From the NCBI GenBank assembly GCA_947683625.1, contig CANTUR010000791.1, positions 62,001 through 126,000 on the forward strand: DNA of 64,000 nucleotides, written 5' to 3'. This stretch comes from Mallotus nudiflorus (Eukaryota > Streptophyta > Magnoliopsida > Malpighiales > Euphorbiaceae). Below are positions 1-13,065 of the stretch, piece after piece (within the stretch, counting starts at the first letter, position 1; each line of letters starts with the position of its first letter). The position numbers were made by a program, and so were the translations under genes. The notes under the pieces are model-generated. The model was not told the origin of the DNA. It ran no database searches and worked only from the letters and a program-made list of their open reading frames with translations.

Positions 1-389
1 TAAGTGAGGTCTAACCCCCTTAATTATTTTTTAGGATACTTCTTGTCAAACCTCCCATAGTAGTTCCTTTAGCTAGACCTTTTCCTCTCCTCTTGGTCTG
101 TAAATTTTAAATTACCCTTTCTTTATATTGCTAGACGATGCAGTAGTATTACATGCTTGATGTATTCTATGAGTTGTTATTAATGGTTGTTGTATTTTGA
201 ATATTGTAAAGTATTTTTATTAAGGTATTGTTTATGGAGATTCTTTTTCATTATTAAAATTTTTAATTATGAGAATATTTATGGTTATATTTTATTGAGT
301 TTTTATTTTAAGGCTTGCTACTGGTTCCGGATTCTCGTAAATTCCCATTCCCTAGCACCAGTCATGACTCTCAAGTTTAGGTCATGACA
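1..389 (+). repeat. 3' end of a family-A Gypsy LTR
   Basis: The stretch matches the right-hand end of the complete solo LTR at 58488-62270. Shared landmarks are the 'gtgaggtctaac/gtctgac' motif near the start and the closing block 'ttctcgtaaattcccattcc' leading to a terminal ...TGACA at 389. The bases after 389 read directly into the gag tail of another Gypsy element, so this is best read as a family-A LTR inserted in element B. Its start lies outside the window. Short open frames here are not genes. Confidence 0.7.
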
Positions 390-1276
390 AGTGAGTAGAG
401 GAAGAGGTAGAGGAATGGGACAAGGAAGAGATTCTTACATGGTGTAGGCTAGACAGATAAGCCAACTTCAATAATCATTTCCCAAAGCTAGAGTATATGC
501 AATTACAAGATAGGAAGCACCTTCTGCATCTGATGTTGTGACTAGTATAACCTTTGTCTATGGTTTTGATGCTTATATATTAATTGACCCATGATCAACA
601 TGTTCATTTATTTCATATGAATTTGTATTGAAAAAACATAGCAACATAGAAACCTTGGGGTATAATATTTATGTATTAATGCCTGTTGGGGGTACTATCA
701 TTATAGATAGGGTTGTCAAATCTTGTCCTGTGATAATAATTGGGACTACACTACATTCGGATCTAGTTGTGATAAAACTTAAGGAATTTGATGTTATTTT
801 GGGAATTGATTGGTTATCTAAAAATCATGTTATAGTGGATTGTCAAACAAAAGAAGTGGTTATGGAGACCTCAGAATAGAGAAAAATTATTTTTATAGGT
901 GAAAGAAAAATTATCCCAACTTGTTTAATTTCAGCTATTGTTGCTTCTTATTTGATTAAAAGGGGGTGTGAAGCTTATTTGGCTAATGTGATAGATGTAT
1001 CTAAAGTTAGTCTAGGAGTGATGGATGTTCCAGTAGTGAAGGAATTTGCAGATGAATTTGCAAAGGATTTACCATGTTTACCTCCACATCGAAAGACTGA
1101 TTTTGAGATAGAAACTATACTTGGGGTAGCACCAATATCAATTGCACCATATAGAATAGCACCCTTAGAGTTAAAAGAATTAAAGAAGCAGTTGGAAGAA
1201 TTATTGGAAAAAGGATTTATTAGACTGAGTACATCGCCATAGGGAGCTCTGGTGTTATTTTTAAAGAAGAAGGATG
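390..1276 (+). pseudogene. Gypsy element B: gag tail, protease, RT start (broken)
   Basis: This is the first visible part of a Ty3/Gypsy polyprotein that continues at 4554. An arginine/glycine-rich gag tail (about 396-520) is followed by the retropepsin region: the active-site DPGST-like motif reads D-P-stop-S-T near 590, then 'EFDVILGIDWLS' near 790-830. The linker and RT N-terminus follow ('LPPHRKTDFEIE' near 1080, 'LEKGFIRLSTSP' near 1210-1240). Stops occur in the gag tail, in the protease active site and after the RT start. The frame ends at K-K-K-D exactly where a 3.3-kb LTR is inserted. The reverse transcriptase would copy element RNA to cDNA in virus-like particles, but this copy cannot code for it. 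Confidence 0.85.
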
Positions 1277-4192
1277 TGTCACGACCCAAACCAGGGAGTC
1301 ATGATTGGCGCTAGGGAACGGGAAGTCTTTCAAATCTGGAACCCATTACAAGCCTTAAAAATAAATATGCATGAATAATAAATAAAAATATGTCAAAATT
1401 AAAACTTTAATCGAAATAAAATAAATACTTAAATGTCATTCCATAAAATAAAAATATTCATACAATATTATGATATAAATCCCAAAATAAAATAACACAC
1501 TACTGACACAATAACACTATTACTACAATTTTCTAGGATACAATAAAATTTTAAATATGAAGTTTACATAAAATAGCCGAAGCGGAAGAAGACCGACGTA
1601 TAGGTCTACTACTAAGGTCTGACGATGAGGAATCTCCTAAAAAAATGTTGAGGGGAATCAGACCTTGCTGAGTGAATTATTATAATATATATATGTGTAA
1701 TCTAAATCATATACAGTCAAGCATTAGTATAATAACATACATATACACGCATTTCACACAGATGCTATAATCCGCTTTTATATATGTAATAAATGCATAA
1801 AACATTTATTTAAATGAAGGATCAAATAGAACCCTAATATTCACAACCTCAATCAAAATATCATACTAGCCACACAGGCTCACTTAATTACAAAGTAATT
1901 CTCTTATCCCATTTTAGACAGTAGACTGGCTCCAAGACATTAACTCAATCGAGCTCCTGCAGTCTCACTATCAGTGTGATTGGCCCTGAGACACAAGGTT
2001 AACTAAACTCCTGCAATCACACTACTCAATCACATTAATTCTTAATAATTGATCAATCACATGTTACATCAAGTGATTTTTATAACTCAACCCTAAAATC
2101 TATTATACCGGTACGTACACAGTCCTAGTGCAGCCCACTAGGTAGCACGTTCTATTAATATCCTTCAATAAAATCGTATATTTATGGAAATAATAAAATG
2201 CATCATTAAAACATAATATACCACTTATATACCAAAAATTTACCAAATAAATATGTTCAAGATATGTCACATATACTGAATTTATACCAAATAAATACTA
2301 ACATATATATGTCACATATATACAAAAGATATACCAAAAATATACCTAGCAAACATGTCTCGTATATAGCAAATATACCAAAAATAAACCAAAAGTATAC
2401 CAAATCATTTAATAAAATAAATCAAATTTAAACATATAATGAAAATGTGAAAATCCTTATTCATGCATCCTATATGCAATGCATATATAGAATAATAACT
2501 CACAAGTTTGCGCTCCTCGAGACTGACTCTACGGGCTTGGTCCGATAGGTCTCGGTCTCGGCGTAGATAAAAAAATAAATAATCACAAAATCAAAATAAA
2601 TTCTAACTTATACTTCTAAGAGTTCTAAAGAAAGACTGGATCTAAAAATTCAAAATTCAGTCAAAACACAGAAACTCAGGATGGACCTGACGTCACATTT
2701 TACGAGAATTCTACCAAAAAATCGGCAGAACCTCCTTTGTAAAATAGACATCTCTCTACTGAAAAGTAAAGCTGATCCTGGAAGAAAAATACACTTCTAA
2801 TAACACAATAGCTTAACACCTTGGGTTGAGACCCCAAACTACTCAAATTCCCAACCGATGTTCACAATTCGCAATAAAATAAATATTAAATAATAAAATA
2901 TTAAAATCATTAAAAATCCATAAAATCAATAATAAATCATAATATAATTTATTTAAACATCAAAACACTAAATATACTTATTTTCACATGAATAAAATAA
3001 AAATCTCAAATAATTATATAATATTAATACAAATCCATTTTTTCAATAATTCAACACAAAATAGTAAAATTCACTTTTAATTATTCAAATAGTTTAAATA
3101 TATTATAAAAGTACTTAAAAACCCATTTAATCACCAAAATAGTAAATAATTTATTATTTGAATATAATTTTCAAAAATTAGTATTAATTAGTTAAAAATA
3201 GTAAATAATTTGCAAAAATTATTTTAATACCCTATAAAATTCTAAAATAATTTTAAACATATTATTTAACTATAATTTCAATAAAAATACACATTTAACC
3301 TATAAATCCAATATTTACATAATATTAAAAATATTCACAAAAATTATACAAAATTACCAAAAATTATTTTATCAATACTAAAATTACTAACTTAAATTAA
3401 TAACACTAATTTAACCAAATTTCCATCCAAAATAATTAATTAACATAATTAACAATAATTCAATTTAAATTATTAAAATTCAAAAATACCCATTATTCAA
3501 ATTAATTCAAAAAAATATAAAAAAAATATTTTTAAGAAGGTTAAGCTACAAACAACAACAATCTCAAAGCAAAAATTCATGGATCAAATCCAAAAATAAA
3601 ATAAAAATTTGAAACCGTAAATGGACATAAACAAAAACTTGCTAGAACTCAAAATCAAGGAAGATTAAGCTCAAACAGAGCTCATAAATGAACTCACTGG
3701 TGCTCAAGGATTCAAACAAGACCAAGAACACAAGCTCATGTGGCCGAAAGCACCACCAGCAACAATGGAGGCTCATGGTGGCTGTCTTGGCTTCGCGCAA
3801 TTCCGGTGGCTCTAGGCATGGTTAGTAGCAACGGTCGACGTCTGGAGGAAGGAGGAAGGTGATGGTGGTTGGTGGCTGTGGCTATGGCAGTCCAGCGGAG
3901 TGGATGGTTCTGCACAAAATCTCGAGGAAGAAGACATAGGGGAGAAGAGAAAAAAAAGAAAGAAAAGAAAAGAAATAGGTGGGTTTGACTTAAATTTGAC
4001 CCCCGTTAACTATGTATATATATATAAAAACTTTAACTATGCCACATTTATATATGTATACATGTATATATACATAATAACCACACACACACACACACAC
4101 ATATATATACATATATATACACATGCACAATACACACACATGCACATGCATAAATAAATATAAATACAATAATAATAATAATAATAATAATA

Positions 4193-4261
<69 letters not shown>

Positions 4262-4325
4262 CATGACAACAACAATAATAAAAATAATGCACATGCATGA
4301 TACACATGCACACTAAAATAATGAA

Positions 4326-4373
<48 letters not shown>

Positions 4374-4553
4374 TTTAATATTTTAAATAATAAAACTCCT
4401 AAAATAAATTATTTTACAAATATAAAACTTTTAGAATAAAATAAATAAATAATATTCACTAATAATAATAATATATAAATAAAATTTAAATTTTTTATTA
4501 ATACTGCATATCTCAAAATAATTTTATATTATTTAAAATACAGGATCATTACA
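1277..4553 (-). repeat. Family-A solo LTR inserted in element B RT
   Basis: A 3277-bp LTR in minus orientation begins TGTCACGACCC and ends ATCATTACA on the + strand. It shares its landmarks with the LTRs at 9889-13004, 15808-18163, 34261-37522 and (reversed) 58488-62270: the '...cggtacgtacacagtcc' block, the 'ttttacgagaattct' block and the terminal microsatellites. It has no internal domain or partner LTR. It interrupts the RT reading frame between the KKKD and GSLRLC codons. The flanks 'ggatg' (1272-1276) and 'aaatg' (4554-4558) are an imperfect 5-bp target duplication differing by two G-to-A changes. Confidence 0.85.
4080..4380. repeat. Microsatellite cluster (CA, TAA, CAA)
   Basis: A (CA)n run near 4083-4100 is followed by long (TAA)n, (CAA)n and again (TAA)n tracts to about 4372, inside the LTR at 1277-4553. 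All six-frame peptides here are homopolymeric artefacts (poly-Y, poly-C, poly-V, poly-I) and are not coding. Related but shorter tracts occur at the same place in sister LTRs (about 12620-12740 and 17805-17890), so the microsatellites are a property of the LTR family. Confidence 0.9.
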
Positions 4554-7258
4554 AAATGGCAGTTTGAGATTGTGTATTCATTACAGGCAGTTAAATCGGG
4601 TTGCCATAAAGAATAAATATCCCTTGCCACGTATTGATGATTTGTTAGACCAGTTAAAACGAGCAACTATTTTTTCCCAAATTGATTAAAGGTTTGGATA
4701 TTGGCAATTGAGAATTACAGAGGCACATATACCGAAGACTACATTTAGAACACGATATAGGCATTATGAACTTATTGTGATGTCATTTGGACTAACAAAT
4801 GCACCCGCTACTTTTATGTCTTTAATGAACAAAATATTCTAGATGTATCTAGATTGATTTTTCATTATGTTTATTGATGATATATTGATTTATTCTAAAA
4901 CCCGAGAGCATCATGAAGAACATTTGATAATAGTATTGCAAATTTTGAGAGAAAAACAACTTTATGCAAAATTCAATAAATATGAGTTTTGGCTAAAAGA
5001 GACTGCATTCTTAGGGCATATTGTTTCTAAAAGTGGTGTACAACCTGATCCTTCAAAAATTGCAGTCGTAAAGGAGTGGGAACCCCCTAAAAATGTATCA
5101 GAGGTACAGAGCTTTTTAGGATTGACTAGATATTATAGAATATTTGTTGAAAGATTTTCAATTATTTCTAAACCATTAACAAACTTGTTAAAGAAGAATG
5201 TGATGTTTAAATAGGATGCTAAATGTGAGAAAAGTTTTGAAAAATTGAAAAAAAGACTTATTTCTGCACTAGTTCTAACTTTGCCATTAGGCAATGGTGG
5301 ATATGTAATTTTTACAGATGCATTATAGCAGGGATTAAGATGTGTGTTAGTGCAAAATGGAACAGTTATTGCTTATGCTTCTAGACAGTTAAGGAGTCAT
5401 GAACTGAATTATCTAACTTATGATCTAGAATTAACAGTACTTATCCATACTCTTAAAATATGGAGGCACTACCTATATAGAGAAACATTTCAAATTTTCC
5501 CTGACCACAAAAGTTTGAAATATGTTCCAACACAAAAGGAGTTGAATATGAGACAAAGAAGTTGGATGGAGTTTATAAAGGATTATGATTGTACTATAGA
5601 TTACCATCTGCGAAAAGCTAACAGAGTTACTGATGCTTTAAGTAGGAAAGCCATTGAGAGAAATGTTGGAATGACTTGTTAAGCAGTAAGGTCATTGGTA
5701 GCGCTTAGAACATTGCATATAGAATTTGCATTTTAGGATGATATACTTATTACAAGTATGCATGTCAAGCCCTTGTTAGAGAGTAAAATTTAAGAAAAGT
5801 ATATGAGTGATCCATATTTAAGCAAAATGAAGGATAGGGTACAACAAGGAAAGAATGAACAGTTTGCACTGAGGCACGATGGGATGTTATTGATTAATAG
5901 ATGTATTTATGTTCCAAATATAATGGAATTGAGAAAAGAAATTCTGAATGAAGCCCATTATGCACCGTACGCAATGCATCCTAGAAGCACTAAAATGTAT
6001 AGGGATTTATGACCCTTTTATTGGTGGCCGACAATGAAGAAAGATATTACTGAATATTTAGTAAAATGTTTGACATGTCAATAAGTAAAAGTTGAACATC
6101 AGGCACTAGCTGGTAAGCTTCATCCATTATCTATTCCGAAGTGGAAATGAGAAAAAGTAATGATGGACTTTATTCTTGGATTACCTTAGACCTTCAGGAA
6201 GCATGATGCTATATAGGTAATTGTTGATCGACTTACCAATTTAGCTTATTTTCTACCTGTGCAATAAAGTGATTCACTAGACAAATTGTTTAGAATATAT
6301 ATGTCAAAAATCATAAGACTACATAGTGTGCTTACATCAATTATGTCAGACAGAGATCCACGATTTATATCTTATTTTTTAGGAAGTTTACAAAGAGCTT
6401 TGTTCCTAAAGCTACATTTTACTACAACGTTCCACCCCCAGTCAAATGGACAATCAGAGAGGATAATTCAAACATTAGAAGATATGCTAAGAGCTTGTAT
6501 GCTTGAATTTAAAGGGAACTGGGATAAGCATTTACCCTTAGTTTAATTTGCTTACAATAATAATTATCATTCAAGTACTAGTATGGCTCTATATAAAGCT
6601 TTATATGGCAGAAAATGTATAAGTCATGTTTATTGGGATATGGAAGGGTTACGACAATTAGAAGGTCCTAAATTGATACAAGAAACTATGGACAAGATTC
6701 AAATAGTTAAAAAGTGTTTACAAGCTGCACAAGACAAACAAAAGAGTTATGTGGAAAAGCATAGAAGAGAGATGGAGTATGATGTGGGTGAAAAAGTGTT
6801 CTTGAAATTATCACCATGGAAGGGCATTATACGATTTGACAAGCAAAGAAAATTAAGTCCTAGGTATATTGGCCCTTATGAGATATTAGAAAGAGTTAGT
6901 CCTTTAGCATACAGATTAGCATTACCACCAGAATTATCTAAGATACATGATGTGTTCAATGTTTCCATGTTAAGAAGATATAGATCTAATCCTAGCCATG
7001 TAGTACAAGAGTTAGAAATACTGTTGACACAAGATTTAAAGTATAAAGAAGAACTAGTTGAAATTCTTGATAGATAGATAAAAAAAGCTATGTAATAAAG
7101 AAATTTCAATAGTAAAGATTAAATGGAGTCGGCATTCTCCAAAAGAAGCTACATGGGAAGTGGAAAAGGACATGAGAATTCAATGCTTCTATATATTTTA
7201 TGAGATTGGTGATTCACATTTAATTTCGGGGATGAAATATCCTAAGATGGGGAGAAAT
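4554..7258 (+). pseudogene. Gypsy element B: RT, RNase H, integrase, chromodomain (broken)
   Basis: This continues the polyprotein interrupted at 1276. RT: 'KNKYPLPRIDDLLDQL' near 4610, then 'FIDDILIYSKT' at 4867-4905 with the catalytic DD. RNase H: 'YASRQLRSHELNY' near 5375 and 'DALSRK' near 5635. Integrase: a zinc-finger-like 'VKCLTCQ' near 6062, the first catalytic region near 6160-6230, 'SDRDPRFIS' near 6350 and 'FHPQSNGQSERIIQ' near 6430-6475. 'GPYEILERVSPLAYRLALPP' precedes a chromodomain-like tail ('VKIKWSRHSPKEATWEVEKD' near 7110-7170) in another frame. At least ten in-frame stops and one or more frameshifts are present, many explained by CAA/CAG to TAA/TAG or TGG to TGA/TAG. The domain order RT-RH-IN plus chromodomain places it among Tekay/Del-like chromoviruses; the exact clade is inferred. 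A purine-rich tract ('aagatggggagaa', about 7245-7257) precedes the 3' LTR. Confidence 0.88.
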
Positions 7259-9643
7259 GTAACGTCCACCTAATGCATTTGTATTTATTGGCATAACATG
7301 CATATCATATAGACATGAAAAATTGCATGTAGTATTTGTGGTATTAATTCTAATATTAAATAGGAAAAGATTATAAATGTTTACAATTAAGTCTGTAACA
7401 AGAATTAGAAAGTTAATGGTTTAAATTGGTTAATAGTAGAAATAAAAGGGCTTAAATTAGTTTAGTTATTATTATAATTATTATTATAAAAAAAAGAAGA
7501 TGGGTATGTGGCTAAGAGTGAAGGGAGGAAGCCTTATCTTCCTCTTCCTCCGCCTTCTTCTTCTTCATATTCATTTTCTTTAAAAAAATTGCTGAATTTT
7601 TATAGTAAATTGAAGGTTTAGAAATTTATTCCAGACCATAGTCTTCATCTTCAAGGCCTTAAATGTTTATTTGGTAAGTAATTTTAATATTTTTGGTTAA
7701 ATTAAGTTAGGGTTTATAAGATGAAAAATTTGGGTTCTAAGGATCTGGTTTTTCAGTCATATTGTTTAGATCATATCTCAAGCTATAAAGCTTCAAATTG
7801 AGTGTTTTTTTATAACATATAAACTTGGAATAGTTATCTATATTCCTCTTTAACTTAATCTGATTCAGACTCTATATCAGTGTAATAAAAGGAAAAATTT
7901 ACTGCTTAATTTCCATCGTTGATCTAAGTAAGGTGGATTGTTTCATAGAGTTCTTCCTCTACACACCTTCAATTGAAGAAAAATTAATTTTAAATTATTC
8001 TAAACACATAGGGTTAATAATCTGGAAAGTTTCATTTTGAGATATATTGTATAGAATTATTAGTGAATTTTTAAATTCACCCTATTAAATCTGTTATAGT
8101 TGGCAGCTTCATAAGTTTAGGCAGTTCAGTGATGTTATCATGCTAGATGAGGTTCTATTATTTTGCATCTTTAAAAGCAATATTTCAGCTAAATCAAATG
8201 GAAATAAGGCTGTTATACAACTAAATACAAGCAAAGGGAAGGAAACAATAAAGGTAAGTGAATAACTTAATGTTTTATGTGAAAATAACACCTCAAATAA
8301 ATAATTATAAATTTATTTATTAAGTTGGTTGGTTAAGAGGAAAATATGTGTTATAATTGATATATGATATTTTTTTTATTATTGGGTTGATGGTTGATTG
8401 TTTCTGAGATGAGATTGTACATATGAAAGAGGTTGTACTAGTGAATGATGGTTGCTGAATTCGGATGTCCTATTTATGTAAGAACAGAATAATTGTTGAA
8501 TCCATATCTAAAGTTTTATAATTTCAAATGGGGTTTTATTAGATCCTATAAAAACTTGGAGATGTTACTTACAAAATTGATAGAAATAGAGAAAACTTAA
8601 TTTTGTCGTCTTAATGGTTAATTTGAACAATACTTTTTGTAGTTTAGTCTTTTTATGATAGAATGACCATGGTGGGTTGTTTTTAATGTTTCTCCTTCTA
8701 TACATATCCAATTAGTGTGAAATTAGTTGTAAATTAATTAACACTTATAATTATATTGATCTAGAAAATATAACTTTGATATTCATAATGCGAAATTTTG
8801 ATGTATTTTTGAATTTAAACTACTGAATCTGCCATATTGAAATATGGTATATTTGTAACTTGCGTATATTATTGTTCTTATGTATAATGAGAATTTTTAT
8901 TATTTAATGGAGTGGTATGTGATGTATATTTCAATATAATAAATATGGTTGGATGAGTATGAGGACAATGTTACTTATGAATAAGGCAATGTTGTGTGCG
9001 TTAAGGAATCCCCTTGAAATGTCATAATAAGGCTAAAGAAATATTTAGTACTAAATTATGACAGGTTGTGTGCATATGGGATCCTTGAATAATTGAAAAG
9101 AAGTTGTGATTATATATATATAATTCATAAGTTCATTGTTGTCTAAAAGAAAATACTATGATATGATGACTATGTACATATTATAAATGCATAGTTAAAA
9201 ATTGAATGGATCGATACTTGATAATATTACATGCATGAATGAGTTATTTTTCATAGGATATTACATTATTTATTTACTGAGTTGCAGGCTCACTCCTCTG
9301 TATTATTTTTCAGCACTAGAAAAATTGTAGTCTGTCTTAAAGAAACATTTGCATCAATTGCACTAGCATTGTGTCAGATGGGTCAGCAGGAGGTCGTCTT
9401 CAATTTTCTAGATTGTAACATGCATAGTAAATTTTTAGATTTTGTATTAAGGCCAATGTATTGTATATAAATAACATAAGGAAAGATGTGAACTGCTTGA
9501 CATGTAAATCTTTGTGGTGTGTGATATGTGCTATTTATATAACAAGTCTTTTATATATATTGACTTATGAACTAAAATTTGATATTAATGGTTATATTAT
9601 TTATTAGTCATATGCATACAATGTATGTCTGACATCCATAACA
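7259..9643 (+). repeat. 3' LTR of Gypsy element B
   Basis: It starts TGTAACGTCC directly after the polypurine tract and probably ends ...CATCCATAACA near 9643. It has no similarity by eye to family A, so element B is a separate family. No second copy is in the window because the 5' part of element B is cut away by the LTR at 1-389. No credible gene lies in this 2.4 kb; the open frames at 8109-8291 and 9282-9470 are short and unsupported. The right boundary rests only on the CA end, so it is less certain. Confidence 0.6.
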
Positions 9644-9645
9644 GG

Positions 9646-9888
9646 TGTCATAATAGTCCTTATCAGGACCAAAGTAATCCAGACTGGGACCAAGGGAGAC
9701 CAATTTCTACATAAAACTTAAAAAATGGGAGTACTCATCCCAATCTAATGTCCTAATCGAGACACTGCTGGGGACATTGATATCCCGATCAAAATCAAAG
9801 AAATTTTTCAAATGCAATGGCTCGTAATGGCTATTCAATGCTAGTCTCAATTGGGATTAATGATATCCTGACTGAGACCTGACAAAAT
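9646..9888. repeat. Left piece of a possible Copia-type LTR
   Basis: About 240 bp beginning TGTCATAATAG, less AT-rich than its surroundings, with inverted-looking motifs such as 'gtctcaattgggatt' and 'cctgactgagac'. It lies between the end of LTR B and element C. Because element C is bracketed by AAAAT on both sides, this piece should be contiguous in origin with 18169 onward. Assignment to a Copia LTR is a guess from overall style. Confidence 0.3.
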
Positions 9889-12800
9889 AGTAACAACCCA
9901 AATCGGGAGTCATGACCGGCACTAAGGAACGGGAATTATTTCAAATCCGGAACCTGTAACAAGCCTTAAAAATTAAAGAAAACATGCAATAAATAAATAA
10001 AAATACACCAGAATTAAAATTTAAGTCGATATAAAAATAAATTCTTAAATGTCATTATATAAAATAAAAAATTTTTCATACAATATTCAGAGAAAGGTCT
10101 CATACTAAGGTAACATTCTACTGATATAAAGCACTACTACTGCAGTTTTCTAAAATACAATAAATTTCAGATAAATAATTTACATAATCTAGCCGAGGTT
10201 GAAGAAGTTCAGCATAGAGGTCTACTGCTGAGGTCTAATGACAAGGAATCTCCTGAAAAAATATTGAGGGAGTCAGACCTCACTGAGTGAATTATTATAA
10301 TATATATACATGCAATCTAAAACATATTCAGTCAAACATCAGTATATATATATATATATATATACATATACATGCATTTCACACAGATGCAAAACTCTGC
10401 TTTATACATATATATCGAATGCAGAAAACATTATTTAAATGAAGGATCAAATTCATAACCTCAAACAAATATCTCACTAGAGATGTAGGCTTACTTAATT
10501 CCAAATAAAATCTCTTATTCCATTTTGGACAGTAGACTGCCCCGAGACACAAAGTTAACCGAGCTCCAACAGTCTCACTGTCACTGTGATTGGCCCTGAG
10601 ACACTAAGTCAACCGAGCTCTAGCAACCACACTATTCACTCACTAAATACTCAATATTCACAATATCAATTTACCTCAAATAATTCTCACAATATTGACC
10701 CTAAAGTCTAATGAACCGGTACGTACACAGTCCTAGTGTAGCCCACTAAGTAGCACATTCTATTGATATACTTCGAATAAAATTGTATATTTATGGAAAA
10801 TAAATAAATGTATAATTAAACATACATGACATTCATAACAGAAAATATACCAAACATATACCGAAAATACACTAAATAAATTTCAATTATATATATGCTA
10901 CATATAACCAAAATCAACCATAAATATATCAAAATATACTTGAATACATATTGAGAATATATCAAGTATATATCATCGCATATATGTCGAAATATACCAC
11001 AATATACTAAAAATATATCGAAAATATACTAAACCATTTAATAAAAAATTCATATCAAAACATAATTATTTATAATCATGCACTATATGCAATGTATATA
11101 TAAAATAATAACTCACAAGTTTGCTCTCCACGAAACTAACTCGACAGGCCTGGTCCGATAGGCCTTGGTCTCGGCGCAGTTAGAAAAAAATAATAATAAT
11201 AATCAAAATAATTTCTAACTTATACTTCTAAGGATTCTAAAGGAGACTCGATTTAAGAATTCAAAATCCAAACAAACACTAAAATTCATGATCGACTCGA
11301 TGTCACGTTTTACGAGAATTCTATCAAAAATTCTGCAAAACCTCCTCTGTAAAACAGACATCTCTCTACTGATAATAGAGTCGATCCTCCAGGAAAAACA
11401 CACTTCTAAATTCCACAAACCTCAACACCTTGGGTTGGGACCTCGAATAGCATAAATTCCCAACCGAGGTTCACAATTCACTAAAAATCAATATAAAATA
11501 ATAAATATATTAAAAATCATTAAATTCCATAAATATCCATAAAATACCAAAATATAATATATTTAAACATTAAATCACTAAATATAATTATTTTCATAAT
11601 AATTAAATAAAATCTCAAATAATAATATAATATTAATAAAAATCAAATTTTTCAATAATTCCACATAAAATGGTAAAATTCACTTTTAATTACTCAAAAT
11701 AACTTAATTATATAATAAAAGTAGCTAAAAATCAATTTAATCACTAAAATAGTAAATAATATATTATTTGAATATAATTTTCAAAAATTAGTATTAATTA
11801 GTTAAAAATAGTAAATAAGTTATAAAAATCATTTTAATACCCTATATAATTCTAAAATCATTTAAAACATATTATTTAACTATAATTTCAACAAAAATAC
11901 ACAATTAACTCATTAATCCAATATTTACATAATATTAACAATTTCTCAAAAATTATATAAATTCACTAAAAATTATTTTATAAATTGTAAAATTATTAAC
12001 TCAAATTAATAACAATAATTTAACTAAAATTTCATGAAAAAATTAATTAACATAATTATCAAAAATTCAATATTTTAATATTAAAATAATAAAAAAATTA
12101 CCCATAACTCAAATTAATTCAAAAAAATAAAAAAATATGTTTTTGAGAACCTAAAGTTGCCATGAACAACATTTCCAAAGCAAGAATTCATAAATCAAAC
12201 AATATCAAGCTTAAAAAAAAATCAAAACCCTAAAACTCATAAACTAAAAACTAGCTATAACTTAAAATCTAGAGGGATTGAGCTCAAACGAAGCTCAGAA
12301 TCAAACTCACCGAAGCTCAAGGATTCAGACGAGACCAGACCGGTGAGCTAGGGCAACCGGAAGCACCATCGGCATCAATGGCAGCTCCTCGATGTAGCTA
12401 TTGTCTTTGGCGATCCAATGACTTTTGGCATGACCTGGAACTACGGAAGGGAAAGAGGAGGTGAGGGAAGTCGACGGTGGTTGGCAGTTCGGCGAGCTAG
12501 GTTGCATAGTGATGGTTTCGGGAAGTAGAAGGAAGAAACAGGGGAGAGGGAGAGAAAAAGGAAAAGAAGAAGGAGGGGGGCTAACCTTCATTTGCCCGAA
12601 AATTTTTAGTTTTATTGTTTATTATTATTATTATTTTATTATTGTTATTATTATATATAACACAACTCATACACATCAGATAATAATAATAATAATAATA
12701 ATAACAACAAAAACAACAACAACATATAACAATAATGACAATAACAATGAATTAATAATGATGATACATAATACTATTTAAAATAATAGTAATGATAATA

Positions 12801-13004
12801 ACTTTAATGTATTTAAATAATAGAACTCCTAAATAATTTATTTTACATAAATAAAACTTTTAGAATAAAATAAATAAATAATATTCACAAATAATAACAA
12901 TAATATATAAATAAAATTTAAAATTTTATTAACACTGCATATTTCATAATAAGGGTCATTATAGTCTTCCCTCCTTATATTATTTAAAATACAGGGTCAT
13001 TATA
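9889..13004 (-). repeat. 3' LTR of element C
   Basis: It begins with a mutated AGTAACAACCC (compare TGTTACGACCC in element D) and ends GGGTCATTATA. It shares with its relatives the paired 'gagacac...gagctc' repeats near 10535-10655, the 'accggtacgtacacagtcc' block near 10715 and the short-ORF block near 11300-11365. Near its end a 27-bp segment of LTR terminus plus polypurine tract is present twice (12953-12979 and 12994-13020). Confidence 0.85.
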
Positions 13005-13017
13005 GTCTTCCCTCCTT
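13005..13017 (-). other. Polypurine tract of element C
   Basis: On the minus strand 'aaggagggaagac' lies immediately before the LTR start. This is the primer position for plus-strand DNA synthesis in LTR elements, and element D has the equivalent tract at 29275-29287. Confidence 0.7.
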
Positions 13018-13065
13018 ATAAGAATTCGTCCTCGAATTCAAAGAAAAGAATAGAAACAAGAATTA

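Noticed and set aside
3900..4313. Open frames of 85-107 codons on both strands
   Set aside because: They are translations of CA, TAA and CAA microsatellites inside an LTR, giving homopolymeric peptides.
12325..12781. Open frames of 88 and 106 codons at the end of LTR C
   Set aside because: They overlap on opposite strands in purine-rich LTR sequence that recurs at 17596-17890 with different frame lengths; no protein family was recognised.
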